Source: Entamoeba invadens IP1
Lineage: Eukaryota; Evosea; Mastigamoebida; Endamoebidae
DNA length: 35,775 nt
Reading direction: 5' to 3'
NCBI RefSeq assembly: GCF_000330505.1
Contig: NW_004191750.1
Location: 89,897-125,671, forward strand
Shown: positions 1 to 10,105 of the stretch, one piece after another
Position numbering within the stretch: position 1 is the stretch's first letter
Layout: each line of letters starts with the position of its first letter
Program-made: the position numbers and the translations under genes
The notes under the pieces: model-generated
What the model was told of the DNA's origin: nothing
Database searches by the model: none
Seen by the model: the letters and a program-made list of their open reading frames with translations, nothing else

Positions 1-2031
1 GTTCTTTTTAGTGTTATTTTCATCGCTTTAGACGTCGTGTCGTCTTTTTGTATTAAGAAGGGCGTCTTCTCGACTCTTTCAAAGATCCCACGCAACTGTT
101 CTTTATCTAATTTGATGTTAAAGCCCTTGTCGGTGACAATCACATCACTGAATTTATCAAAAGTGTCGAACACTTTGATCTTCGCACTCGGGTTGTGCTT
201 CTCAGTCGATAAACAAATGACCGTCATAGTAATTTGGTAGATCTCATCCGCAGTGATCCCATTGAAAATGCCGGGATTGCACTCACTAAATCGTCGCGAG
301 AAGGCATTGATGACTCGCTCAACAACTTGCCCTTCACCACCCATCACAAACTGATCAAACATCTCCCGCATCGATAAGTCAAGTGGCTTGTCCTTGAAGT
401 CTAAAGTGTTTAAAAGTAGCTCCAAACACTTCTGGTTCGTCTCTCCGGCCCCTCCCAAATAGTCTCCAAGTGCTATTCTGTCGACTTTAAATTGCCTCAA
501 GAACGCCATAATACTCTGTGGTGTGTTTTCACACAACTTCTTCTCTATAAAGTACAAGACGCCTTGTTTCGCACTCTTCGCAAAGACAGTCAACCCTTCT
601 GTAATCAAGTTCTTCGTCTGTTTCAAACACTTCACGTCATACTTCTTGATGGGAAATGCATTCTCGTCGTTATTGTTGTTCTTAAGAACGTCTTCGGAGT
701 ATTCTTTAGTCACTTCATAGAACGAAGAATAGACACACAACAAGATTTCAACGGACAGTCCACATGTCTCGGGAATAGAAAATAAGGAGACTAATATCCT
801 GATGATGGTCTCATAGAGATTTGGAGCATCGACGTTGCAGTCGTAATTGAAAAAGAGCTCTTCGGCTATATTAGGAAGAGTGAAAAACGATTTCAAAAAG
901 TTTAAGACTTGGAGTTGGATTGGCACACTTTGTTTGTTTAATAAATGAATGACGACTCGACTCATTATGACGCCTAAATTGTCCGTCATTAATTGTCTGT
1001 ATTTGTCAACTAAAATGCCTAAGATGTCCAAACACGACTGGATGACTTCTGTGTTGGTGTCGTTCGCATTAAGAATAAGTGACAGCGAGACTTGCGCGAC
1101 AAGTTGTGGATCGAAGAATTCTTTATTTGAACAGAACGGAGAGAGTTTCTCAAAGAACGTCTTCTCAAATGGCAAAATAGTCTTCCGACTCTTCGCGTTG
1201 ATTAATATTTTAGCTTCATTTGTTATTGAATTTACATAAGTCGTGTGACATTCCACACCCCTATTACATTCAGTCCATGGGCTTGTCGAGTATTTTGTGA
1301 TTTCGTCAAATAAAGTTTTACTCAATACAACAGCTTTGGCAGTTTGATCTTTTGGATTTTCAGAGTGGGCATCCAAATTAGTCAAAACAACACTCACAAC
1401 GTTTTCTAAATAACTTTGGTATGTTACAATATTAGGCTATTAATTAGTAGAGTTCAATTATAGTATATAATATACTATACTATATAACAATACTATATAA
1501 TACTATAATAGTATAATATACTTCTAATAATCAACAAACATCAGTAGCATGAACAACCATCGCAAGGTCATATAATGTCACAAATATCTTTTTAAAACAT
1601 TTTGGGTTTAATTGTTCATTAAACACTTCAACTACTGTTTTTAAACACTTTGCCATTGGCAAATTAGTTGGGAGTGATATGTACTTGAATGTTGCTGACA
1701 ATATATTCACAAGAATCTCTCCAACGTCCAACGACTCGCCATGGTATGTCATTGTCTTGGATATTAAAAATTTCTTCTCGATCAGTTGCTGTATAAAATC
1801 GATGGCCTTAACACACGTCCCAGACTTTTTCATTAAAAAAGCCTCATCAATGACTTCAAAAAAAGGCGTGATGAATGCGTCGGTCCCACTTAATACGTTT
1901 TCTGTGTATTTCACGTCTTGCATTTGAGTTTTAATACTTTCACATATTTCATTTAATTTCACCGTTTTCTTATTAACTGTTGCCATCATACTTTCAACAG
2001 TCTTTATCACATTGATATCGGCCTGTGACAT
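1..2031 (-). CDS. Large ARF-GEF with DCB, HUS and Sec7 domains (BIG/GBF1 type), 3' end outside window
   Basis: Predicted guanine-nucleotide exchange factor for ARF GTPases, acting on Golgi or endosomal membranes. Exon 1 is 2031-1540 (164 codons). An intron at 1539-1437 joins it in phase 0 to exon 2, 1436-1, which stays open for 478 codons to the window edge, giving at least 642 residues. About residues 1-200 look like a helical DCB region. A HUS-box-like NYDCN sits near 361-365. The Sec7 domain starts near 446 and contains DYLGG, then MGGEGQVVER with the catalytic glutamate near 532, then FSECNPG and a STEKHNP stretch matching the family's NTDLHNP. The C-terminal HDS regions must lie beyond the window. 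Without splicing the first exon would look like a complete 166-residue protein. The Sec7 assignment is strong; BIG versus GBF1 is not resolved. Confidence 0.88.
1437..1539 (-). other. Intron of the ARF-GEF gene (103 bp)
   Basis: On the minus strand the intron begins GTTTGT and ends TTAATAG, the usual Entamoeba splice signals. It is almost pure A+T with short palindromic TATA runs. Removing it joins two open frames in phase 0 without a stop, and the joined product reads as one DCB-HUS-Sec7 protein. Confidence 0.87.
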
Positions 2032-2556
2032 CCTCTTTATAACTTTTTAGTTGTCACCAATTTGTTCTTCTGTCATTAACTAAACACTATTAATATATTT
2101 TCTATTTTTTGTTCTATCAACTGGTGTCCATATTATTCAACCCAAAAATCCTTTTTCCTCACAAAAATGGATTATCTTTTCAAATAATAATAATAATAAT
2201 AATAAACTTCCCCGATTTAACGAAGACATTTTCTATATGTTGGACTTCATCCAAAAAAGTCGAAAAAAAAAGATATACAAAAATAGAAAAATCAGTTACT
2301 AAAAAATCTACAATTAAATGAATAATTTTTTTACTATACTCAACAATTTGTCGTTTTTAAAACTAAAAATATAATAAAAATATAAAATTTATATTTAAAA
2401 GGTATATTTTATATAATTTTAGTTTTCAAATATTATAATTATAATAAATATTAATAGTAATAATTATATTTATAATTGTTATTATTTTAATAAAACACAT
2501 TTTTAATTCATTAATAAAACTCATTTGAAAACATAACTCTAATAATAACACATGTA
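2032..2556. other. AT-rich spacer with an AAT microsatellite
   Basis: About 525 bp between two minus-strand genes. It holds an (AAT)7 tract near 2183-2205. A short open stretch at about 2208-2310 could be a decayed ORF. No convincing gene is present. Confidence 0.5.
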
Positions 2557-3204
2557 TTACAAAAATCCTGTTTGGTTCTCTTCTTCATATTCAGTGTCCG
2601 CTTTAAATGTTTGAAAAAGATTATTTAACGAGAAATTAGATAGGACTTGATGGTCAAAAGCATTGAAAATAGGCAGTCTATCTTCCTTATTAGACTCTAA
2701 AAAATCAGCGACTATTTTATTCACTTTTTCACCAATATCTTTTATTTGTTGCTTATCAAATATGATCTCATTGTTATATAATATCTTTTCTATTTTTATC
2801 ATCTTCACAGTCTTAAGAGATTTCTTCCCTTCTTTTGTGATAAATTCAAATCCAATGTTTTCAAGTGTTTCAACAAGAAGGTTGAAAGACATTGAAGCAC
2901 GACTTAACTCCCTTCTTCTTTTTATGGTTTTTAAATTATAAGATTCATTTGTCTTAGACAATTTTAACAAGTCGTCTTCAAGTCTAGAATCACAATAAGT
3001 ACTGATCTTCGTTTCAAAGGACAATCTGTTGCAATAATAAAAGGTTTCCATCACATAAAAAAATTGAAGAGTCTTATTTGCTTTCCTTTCAGGACGACGT
3101 AGTTGAAAAGAAAAGCCAATGGTATTCATTAGACCTATTAACGTACTTTGTTGAAGTGCTTCGAATGTCTTTGACTTGTGCTTGTTCTCCAATTTAGAAG
3201 ACAT
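2557..3204 (-). CDS. Unrecognised Entamoeba-type protein, paralogous family member A
   Basis: I do not recognise a known domain. It shares a layout with the proteins at 10106-10636 and 27643-28212. All three have a helical N-terminus, then a Y/F-rich motif with an acidic run (here STYCDSRLEDDLL), a basic patch followed by a leucine-rich helix (IKRRRELSRASMSFNLLVET), then ENIGFEF, and finally an IKDIGEKVNKIV helix near the C-terminus. From this start it has 215 residues. An upstream in-frame ATG at 3222 would add six residues. I chose 3204 because the TATATAAG box then lies 39 bp upstream, as in the other family members. The basic patch could bind nucleic acid or be a nuclear signal, but that is speculation. 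Confidence 0.75.
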   Translation of the reverse strand: MSSKLENKHKSKTFEALQQSTLIGLMNTIGFSFQLRRPERKANKTLQFFYVMETFYYCNRLSFETKISTYCDSRLEDDLLKLSKTNESYNLKTIKRRRELSRASMSFNLLVETLENIGFEFITKEGKKSLKTVKMIKIEKILYNNEIIFDKQQIKDIGEKVNKIVADFLESNKEDRLPIFNAFDHQVLSNFSLNNLFQTFKADTEYEEENQTGFL

Positions 3205-3222
3205 TGCGTAGTGACATTTCAT

Positions 3223-4479
3223 AATATTTGATCTGCTTATATATGTCCATTGTCTGTGTCACACAGGAGTGGCTCTCACCCTATATATAGAACGATTTCA
3301 GTGTTTTTTTATTTATTATAAAGTTATAATAATTAATTGAAAAATAAATAAGAAATTTAAAAAAATTTAAAACATGCCTGAAAACAATTAAGCTTAAACT
3401 TTTGAAAATAATTTATTTTTTTCAATTTTTTTGTGACAATATTATAGTTATCATTCTATTATTATTATTATTATAATTTGATACAAAAACCATATTAACT
3501 ATATTTTATTATATAATTGTTATTTAAATAATAGTTTTACTTTAATTATAGAATTAGAAACTATAATACTCCAAACCTGTTTTTTTCTTAAAAATAGATA
3601 AATATTTCCTTATTTGGTTAATAAATTTGATATAAACTATAATTGAAATGTTATTTTTACTACTTAAAACATTATTATTGCAAGTTTAAATAAATCAAAG
3701 TTAGAATTTAACTGAAGTCATTAACTATAATTAATTAACACATTGATAAAAAGTTAATATAAAATGTAAAATAGTTTAATTTATTATATTAATTATATTA
3801 TCTAATTTAAAAATTTGAAATATAGGATTAAGGTACAGTTTACCATAACAAAAAACACTTCTTGATTTTCAAGTTAAATTAACACATTCCGTCGTTATCT
3901 CACCAAAGAAAAATAATGAATAACATTTAACTCGCTTTTTTTGGATCAACTATTTATTTGACAGAACATAACATTCGATAGTTTGTTTTATGTATTTATT
4001 TTCTATTATAATTAGTTATCTTTTATCATTTTTATTGTATTATGACAAAACTATTTTGAAATAAAATAATTAAAATATATTTGTAATAATATAGATTAAT
4101 ACGAATATCCAATACCAATAAAATATATTATTAGTTATGTTTTATACAATAAGAACCAGCATTAAACGAGAATTAAACCAACATATTGTATATTATAGTA
4201 TACAGTTTAATTAATTAATTATATATAAAAAAACTAAAGTAATTAAACAATTTCCTGAAATAAACATTTTTGAAGTTATAATATTTTATAATATATTTAA
4301 ACCATATATATATTATTAAATAATCACCTAAAGACGAATTCTTTCTGTGGTTTTATTTATCAACTTATTTCTTATTTTTGCCACAAATATTCGAAACCCT
4401 TTTTTTAACATTACTTCGTTCAAAATCGACTCTCCTAGAAGAATATGAGCCATTCTACCAACTTTAAAATCAGAACGAC
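3223..4479. other. AT-rich intergenic region between divergent genes
   Basis: About 1.26 kb of very AT-rich DNA separating a minus-strand and a plus-strand gene, so it must hold both promoters. I see short ATT and TTA runs, but no open frame with coding character, no RNA gene and no paired terminal repeat. Confidence 0.5.
3236..3243 (-). promoter_or_regulatory. TATA-like box of family member A
   Basis: On the minus strand TATATAAG starts 39 bp before the ATG at 3204 and only 21 bp before the ATG at 3222. In Entamoeba the TATA-like element lies about 30 bp upstream of transcription start and leaders are short, so this favours the downstream ATG. A second TATATATAG sits about 50 bp further upstream. 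Confidence 0.45.
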
Positions 4480-4483
4480 ATGA
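4445..4483 (+). promoter_or_regulatory. Upstream ORF overlapping the PH-gene start
   Basis: An ATG at 4445 opens a 12-codon frame whose TGA overlaps the ATG of the PH gene (ATGA arrangement). If the transcript starts upstream of 4445 it could reduce or couple translation of the main gene. Entamoeba leaders are usually very short, so it may not be transcribed at all. Confidence 0.3.
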
Positions 4484-5685
4484 GTAACCATCCAGACTTT
4501 CTTTCACACCAAAATGTACATTTAAAATCTTTGCAACCTGGAGTGTATGAAGGGTGGCTTAGAAAAAGAGGTGTTAAAATTAGAACATGGAAGCGGCGCT
4601 ATTTTGTGATTAAGAACAACTTTATCTTCTACTTTCCGTCATCACAGCCGGACTCTACGCCGAAGGGGATGATTGAGCTCAACTCGAAGTCACAAGCAAA
4701 GCTGTTAGATCAGACGTTTTTGAATATAGTAGTTACAAGTGTTCATAGAGACCAGTACATAATAGCTGAGACTCCAGACATTGGGGCGTCATGGGTAGAT
4801 GCAATCAACAACCAAATACGAACACTTAAAAAGATCGAAGATCAAGGCAAAGATGATGAGAAACGAGTGGCGCCAACAAAAGGGATACCATCTGATGTGA
4901 TGTCTGAAATAGCACGAATTCGAGAAGAAAATGACGACAAAGTGCCGCCATCGTCGCTCACAAAATTGATCAAGAATGTAGGGGATGATACAATGGAAAG
5001 ATATTTGTATTCGATCTTGTCTGAAGTGCTGAGAGATTGGGACAACAAGCAAATTGGAAGATATTTCTATTCCAATTTCTGTCGCAATTACGTCCGCGTT
5101 GATCATCGAGCAAATAAGAGAAGAATGTCTCTGATGAAAACAGGGGAAGGGAAAGCAGACAAAGTGTTGAGTGATTTGAATTTATGCTTTGGTGGTGTAC
5201 AACGGGCAGTTCTTGGAGCTTATGGTGCTGAGAGAGAAAATGATCAAGACGAATTGATGTTTGTGTTTGGAAAGACAAAAGCAGCAGGTGAGCGACTTGC
5301 TGACATTTACAAGACAATCATTGCTGAATACTCAATCGGCCCTTCAGAAGTCATTCGAACTATATTCGACGCAATGGAGACGTGGAAGATGAGAACAGAC
5401 GAAGAGATCTTTCTTGCGTTTGTTGGCGGGATGATGGAGGGCTGGGGACCAGAACTGGTCGCTTCATTTGTTTCACTTCTTTTCGTCTACACAAAAGAAC
5501 AAGACTCATTCCCACTCTTCGAAACACCTTGGGTCGAAATGCCAGATTGTTGCATTAAATTTTTAAAAACATTTACAGATCAGTGGAGTACAAAAGACAC
5601 TAAATCGTTCTTTGTTATTGGGAAAATGTTGTGGAATGTTAACGAAGAGTGTGAACAGAAGATTAACAAGATCTTTGGTGTTTGA
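4480..5685 (+). CDS. PH-domain protein with an unrecognised helical C-terminal region
   Basis: 401 residues. Residues about 20-118 form a pleckstrin-homology domain: it opens GVYEGWLRKRGVKIRTWKRR, has a RYFVI strand, and ends in a helix with the near-invariant tryptophan at 105 (GASWVDAI). The basic residues between the first two strands fit phosphoinositide binding, so a membrane-signalling role is likely. Residues about 140-401 are helical, with conserved-looking tryptophans and the segments LTKLIKNVGDDTMERYLYSI and GGMMEGWGPELVASF. I do not recognise a RhoGAP, RasGAP, kinase or GEF signature there. No signal peptide or membrane segment is seen. The gene is intronless and convergent with the gene at 5925-6851. 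Confidence 0.85.
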   Translation: MSNHPDFLSHQNVHLKSLQPGVYEGWLRKRGVKIRTWKRRYFVIKNNFIFYFPSSQPDSTPKGMIELNSKSQAKLLDQTFLNIVVTSVHRDQYIIAETPDIGASWVDAINNQIRTLKKIEDQGKDDEKRVAPTKGIPSDVMSEIARIREENDDKVPPSSLTKLIKNVGDDTMERYLYSILSEVLRDWDNKQIGRYFYSNFCRNYVRVDHRANKRRMSLMKTGEGKADKVLSDLNLCFGGVQRAVLGAYGAERENDQDELMFVFGKTKAAGERLADIYKTIIAEYSIGPSEVIRTIFDAMETWKMRTDEEIFLAFVGGMMEGWGPELVASFVSLLFVYTKEQDSFPLFETPWVEMPDCCIKFLKTFTDQWSTKDTKSFFVIGKMLWNVNEECEQKINKIFGV

Positions 5686-5845
5686 GTACTAATTTGTGTG
5701 CGTTGTGTTGATAGATCTGTCAAAAATTCAACTTTTATATTGAAAATTCATTTCTTTCTGTCTTAAATACTATTTTTATAATGAATTAATACCATTTCAA
5801 TGTATTTAATTTATCATTATAAATACTATTATAATAATTACTATT

Positions 5846-5868
5846 TTATCGCAATGCAGTTGCGATAA
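5846..5868. repeat. Perfect inverted repeat between convergent genes
   Basis: TTATCGCAA and TTGCGATAA form 9-bp perfect arms around a 5-nt loop (TGCAG). It lies in the 239-bp spacer between the 3' ends of the PH gene and the minus-strand gene, so it could mark 3' ends or a protein site. It stands out because it contains G+C in an otherwise A+T spacer. Confidence 0.55.
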
Positions 5869-5924
5869 TTAAATAAACAAAAATAACAATAAAATTAGAA
5901 GAACCGATTTTTACAAAGAAGACC

Positions 5925-6851
5925 TTAATCAAGAATAACAACACACCTCATATCACCAGTAAAGTTGTCAACAAATTTGTCTTCTTTCGTCTCTTTTATT
6001 TTTTGTGCTGATTTTTCGTGGACAGGTCCAACCTTTTTTTCAAGCGATTTGTAATTTTTAATAGGGAATTTCACCAAAAATAGCCGGAGTTGGTCTTTAT
6101 TATTTTTAATGTTATACAGTGCTGGGATCTCTAACAAAGGTGGGATTTTGAGGAAGGGTGAGACCAATTGCTTTTGGATTGTCTTTAACTCATCTGAACA
6201 CCAACAGACGTTCTGTCTTTCAAACTTTTTCTCCTCCAAAAGAGATTTGTAATTGGTGACCAACAGAAGTAATTTGAAAATATCGACCATTTCATCTATA
6301 CACATTGAAATAGATTGTTGTAAATAGTCGTTTGCAGTTTGTTTCCTAAAGAAGTCACCAACAAAAGAATTAAAGGATTTGAATAACATAAATGTTTCAG
6401 TCTCAAGAAGACCAATTTCAACTGGTGTTCTGAGAAATTCTGGAATGCTTTCTCCCTTGTACAAAGTGTATTGCCCATTAAAACAAGAGTACTTCTTGTG
6501 GAAATTGAGTGCGTGTTGAAGTGGAACCGAATACAATTCTCCCCAATGAGACAAATGTGAGGTGTCTGGTTCAAAGACGTTTTCTGCATTTCTCTTCTTG
6601 ACAAAGGTGAGATTTTCAATTCGATTATAAATCTCTGGATTTCCGTTCCTAGAAATGTAGTGGTACAACAACATCGATTTAAATGAGACTAATGTGTGAG
6701 TAGTCTTGATATTCTTTTTAATTTTCTTGGCAATGGCATGGGTGTCTCCTTTGAAGCTTCTTGCGACAAAGTAATTGAACTGTGTACCTTCATTTGCATA
6801 TAATGAGTCGAAAAACTCATGCAACATATAATGGAGCTTTAGGTAGTTCAT
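5925..6851 (-). CDS. Possible ANTH-domain (AP180/CALM-like) adaptor protein
   Basis: 308 residues, helical throughout. Around residues 38-75 the pattern AIAKKIKKN, a short gap, then LVSFKSMLLYHYISRNGNP resembles the ANTH segment in which a long helix carries a lysine-rich patch and is followed by a 'K-x-L-x-L-H-x-L-x-R-x-G' helix. Later helices (TETFMLFKSFNSFVGDFF; MCIDEMVDIFKLLL) fit the rest of an ANTH fold. In that family the domain binds phosphoinositides and clathrin-coat partners at the plasma membrane. The typical N-terminal KAT box is not obvious, so this is a weak family call. The start is an ATG with TATAAAAA 36 bp upstream. The C-terminus (DMRCVVILD) is short and lacks visible clathrin or AP2 motifs. 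Confidence 0.7.
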   Translation of the reverse strand: MNYLKLHYMLHEFFDSLYANEGTQFNYFVARSFKGDTHAIAKKIKKNIKTTHTLVSFKSMLLYHYISRNGNPEIYNRIENLTFVKKRNAENVFEPDTSHLSHWGELYSVPLQHALNFHKKYSCFNGQYTLYKGESIPEFLRTPVEIGLLETETFMLFKSFNSFVGDFFRKQTANDYLQQSISMCIDEMVDIFKLLLLVTNYKSLLEEKKFERQNVCWCSDELKTIQKQLVSPFLKIPPLLEIPALYNIKNNKDQLRLFLVKFPIKNYKSLEKKVGPVHEKSAQKIKETKEDKFVDNFTGDMRCVVILD

Positions 6852-7744
6852 TTACCACAAGCAAGTTCTATTGAAATTGTTTTTATAAGTCAACCTCGTT
6901 CTTCTTTTTTGTGTAAATGCTAAAAGAAGCTTTTGTAAATGTTAATGAAACCAATAGGTTATAATTAAAATTCACTAAACAATAGTTTATTGGTTATTTG
7001 AGGATGATTCAAACAACAAAGTCAACTCAAATATGGTGCCTTGGTCTAAAACAAAATTGTTTGGGTAGTAATTTCTATTTCTTTTAGTTTTCTTTTAAGA
7101 TGTGAGAACATGTTTAAAAGAAAACAAAAAACAAATGGCCACAAATCGGGTAATTAAAAGAAAAAAAAGATGGTGAGAAGTTAAAATAGGAAATATTATT
7201 TAAAAGTGTTGGAAATTGAGAAAACACGGTTGGTTTTTCGTATATTTTACATAACAACATTTTATATTAAAGATGATATTAAAGATATAATGTATTTACT
7301 CAACAAAATGATAAATGGAAGTTATAATTTCAAATATAATATAATTAATATATTTCAATATAACAATTATTATCAATAATAATACATTTAACATTTAAAT
7401 TATTGAACAATAAAAGACGATTAAAATTTATAACAAAGTAAATAACAAGTTATTTATTGTTTTTTTTGACTTCATTTTTTAATTGAAACGAGTAAATTAA
7501 ATTTACTAAATTTAAAACAAATTCCTTATTTTTAAATAATTGTAAAACTCGGATAAACTGTCGACATTAATTGGAGTGTTATGTTTAGATATTTGTGTCA
7601 TAATACTGATAAAATAAAAATAAAAGTAGCCATAATTACCCACTATTCATGGTTTATATACAAAACAATTACATTGTTAAAATAGCCTTCATTTTGTTCA
7701 TGTTATTATTTTATCAAATAATGGCGAAATTAAAACCACCTTTA
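6852..7744. other. AT-rich spacer
   Basis: About 0.9 kb. It holds the promoter of the minus-strand gene at its left end. I see no open frame with coding character, no paired repeat and no RNA gene in the rest. Confidence 0.45.
6880..6887 (-). promoter_or_regulatory. TATA-like box of the ANTH-like gene
   Basis: On the minus strand TATAAAAA begins 36 bp upstream of the ATG at 6851. The same 35-43 bp spacing is seen at four other genes in this window. Confidence 0.45.
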
Positions 7745-7816
7745 CCAAAATAAAATATTTGCCGCGAGTGTTTTTTGAAAGAAGTCCATTTTTAAGCTAT
7801 GTTTTGTGCTTCCTTA

Positions 7817-8037
7817 TGTCACCCACTTTCTTTCGCCGTACTATGTGGACATTGATGTTGTTTCTCGCTTGCGAAGGGTCAGGGGGATCCACGCTAAGGG
7901 TGGAAATGGAAAATGATGGAACGGGTGCACAAACAAACTGTTTAAATGAGACGGTTTGTGCTTTTTTTTTCAATATTCCATATTTTCTGACTCAAGGTGA
8001 ATTTTCGGCATTTCTTGAATTGGGGAACCATCATTAA
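7817..8037 (+). other. GC-rich island: candidate small ORF or non-coding RNA
   Basis: The segment from about 7760 to 8037 is much richer in G+C than its surroundings. One reading is a 73-residue ORF starting at the ATG at 7817 (open to TAA at 8035-8037), with a hydrophobic stretch MWTLMLFLA near its start. Another is an RNA. GCACAAAC at about 7926 pairs with GTTTGTGC at about 7953 and is followed at once by nine T residues, the shape of a 3' hairpin with a pol III-type terminator. I recognise neither a protein family nor U-snRNA, SRP, RNase P or tRNA motifs. It could also be a decayed gene. Confidence 0.3.
7926..7970 (+). terminator. Hairpin followed by a T9 tract
   Basis: Eight-base arms GCACAAAC and GTTTGTGC enclose a loop of about 19 nt, and TTTTTTTTT follows directly. 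On the plus strand this would serve as a pol III stop. It is only suggestive, because T runs are common in these spacers. Confidence 0.3.
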
Positions 8038-8040
8038 TAT

Positions 8041-9031
8041 TTACTTATCTTCCTATTTACTATAAAATTAATTTGAATATTATATCAAATAGTAAATAAA
8101 CTCTATTTTTAGAGGTTATGACCAGTGTAGGTTCCAACAAATAAGGTTTATGATAAACTAACACATAAAAAATTTTTAAATAGTATTGTTTTATGTATTA
8201 CTAATACAATATATTTATATTAGTAATATAGTACACAATACAATATTTTTATAGTATTAAACAAAAGTTATAATACTTGATGATATATTAACATTATTAG
8301 ATTGATTTATTCTTTAATTAAAGTCAGTCTTTACAAGTTCTTTTTTTTTAAAGAAGTTTATAGATAAAAATGTTCCAAACTTACGGGAAAAGACAAGTAA
8401 AAATATTATAATTAATATAACTATTCAGAAACCATATAACCAATAACACAACTAATAACATAAATTAGGTTTAGACCATTTGACCAATCATTTTCAAACA
8501 TCAAAAAATGAATAGATACAATTGATTTGGTAATAATTTGAATAAAATAACAGAAAAATATTACTGTTATTTTACTTCAAACTTCAAATAAAGTATAAAA
8601 TCTTTTAGAAAATCAATGAGTTGATAAACTGGCTGTCTGAAACAACATCACATTTTTTCTTCGATTTCCAACATCTTCTTTCTTTGATTTTTGTGGTCTT
8701 ATATTATCAGTTATAGTTGTTTGATTCATTGTCGTATTCGATCGTTTGATGCGTGTTCACTAACATGTTTTTGAGCATATCAACATTGTTTGTTGTTTAT
8801 GTCGCGTACCAAATAAATTATTTTATTCGTTAATGTAAAAAAGCATCACTTCTATGTTTTTAGTGTGAATTGTTGGCAATCAAATGTATTATTTTTTGTT
8901 TTTGCAAAGAAAATTTTGAGTTGTCAAAAATTATTGACCAATCATATTCAAGAAATGAAGTTTAACACAATAAATATAGTTTTACGACTAACTTTATTAC
9001 CAATTCTAAAACTTATAATAAATATGTTTAT
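8041..9031. other. AT-rich spacer with a perfect hairpin and a decayed ORF
   Basis: About 1 kb without an intact gene. A 10-bp perfect inverted repeat, AAAATAACAG and CTGTTATTTT, lies at 8544-8573 with a 10-nt loop. From about 8560 to 8810 the minus strand reads as coding-like patches interrupted by stops and frame changes, annotated separately. Confidence 0.4.
8560..8810 (-). pseudogene. Decayed ORF of unknown family
   Basis: On the minus strand successive open patches in different frames read like one charged, helical protein: NVDMLKNMLVNTHQTIEYD, then KSKKEDVGNRRKN, then VYQLIDFLKDFILYLKFEVK before a stop at about 8560. Stops and shifts separate the patches, so no intact product is possible. 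G+C is raised relative to flanking DNA. It may be a transposon or gene relic; I do not recognise the family. Confidence 0.3.
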
Positions 9032-9218
9032 TACAGTTGACCAAATAATTGTAAGAAGTAAAATAAATAGTTTTAAAACTTAAATTAAGAACTATTATAA
9101 AAATAGATTCAAGTTTATTAGTATTTTTTGGTGAACCTTTATTTCACTTCTTTTAACCCGTTATTTTAAGGTAATCAATGGGAAATACACCCTTCTGACA
9201 ATTATTTGGTCAACTGTA
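9032..9218. mobile_element. Mariner-like MITE, copy 1
   Basis: The ends are TACAGTTGACCAAATAATTG and its near-perfect inverse, about 24 bp each with one mismatch. The element proper (9034-9216, 183 bp) starts CAGT and is flanked by TA on both sides, as expected for Tc1/mariner target duplications. It encodes nothing. A diverged copy lies at 22266-22465 and shares its internal sequence as well as its ends, which makes this a dispersed family rather than a chance palindrome. Confidence 0.8.
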
Positions 9219-10105
9219 CCTATATATTTTATATATAAATAATATATTTCGAAAACTATAATAAATAAAATTATTTATTAATATAATTATATTATATTAA
9301 AAAATGATTATAACATTATTATAAAAAACATGTCTACATATTTTTATTATTTATAAAAGTGTAATTACAAAAGCTGCGAAAAAAAAACAATTTTTATTAT
9401 AGTGATAAGTCATTAATAATTATAATGACTTGTTATTATTAAAAAAATAATTTAAATTATTCTATAATTGTAAATAATTCATTGAATGAATAAATCAAAT
9501 ACCAAAATCAAACGAAGCTTCAAAAACACACTTAAAGACTCAACATAGTAATATCGCATTAAAAAAACTATATCATTTATCAATACACTAATACGTAATA
9601 ATTTAATAGCCTATTAGTCGTTATGGTATATTTATTTAATTATTATTTTTCAAAGAAAACTATAAAAAGTTATAAATGAAGTTATGAGAAAAATACACAT
9701 TATTATCGTTTTTTAAATTAAAAATTATTCATAAAGTTAATTCAAAAAATTCACAAAAAAAGTTGTAAAAATTTCATATTTAGGTTATTTTAATGAGTAT
9801 AATGAAAAATAAATACACATATTATTTTTTTAATTATCTAGTGGATTGAATCCTCCACCCAAAAAGATAAAATACAAATGTATTAATATTATTTATTAAA
9901 TGTATTAATATTATATTGTTTATAATACAATTGTGTTATATTGTTTGCGCTCTAAATCTTTCATTTTAAATTTTATACCTCTTTTTGCTAAAAATAGTTT
10001 TTTTTAAATGAGCGAAAGAGATTTTTATTTTTTTATTAAATTCACATCAAAATATCAAAGGGTTGTCCATATAAAGACAACTAGAAGATCATTGCTTCTC
10101 ATTAT
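9219..10105. other. AT-rich spacer
   Basis: About 0.9 kb. It contains small palindromes, such as AAGTCATTA/TAATGACTT near 9406 and GGATTGAATCC near 9843, and the promoter of the next gene. No gene is seen. Confidence 0.45.
10070..10077 (+). promoter_or_regulatory. TATA-like box of family member B
   Basis: TATAAAGA starts 36 bp upstream of the ATG at 10106. The spacing matches the other TATA boxes in the window and supports this start. Confidence 0.45.

Noticed and set aside
2183..2205. (AAT)n tract as a functional repeat or CRISPR-like array
   Set aside because: A simple microsatellite without spacers; nothing in the window resembles a CRISPR array.
4970..5317. 115-codon minus-strand frame inside the PH gene
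   Set aside because: Shadow of the plus-strand CDS; no domain or start context.
7860..7910. SRP RNA-like GTCAGG and GGATCC segment
   Set aside because: The characteristic GGAA loop and AGCAG bulge of SRP helix 8 are absent.
8865..9083. 72-codon plus-strand frame
   Set aside because: Its end runs into the MITE at 9032-9218 and its composition follows the AT bias.
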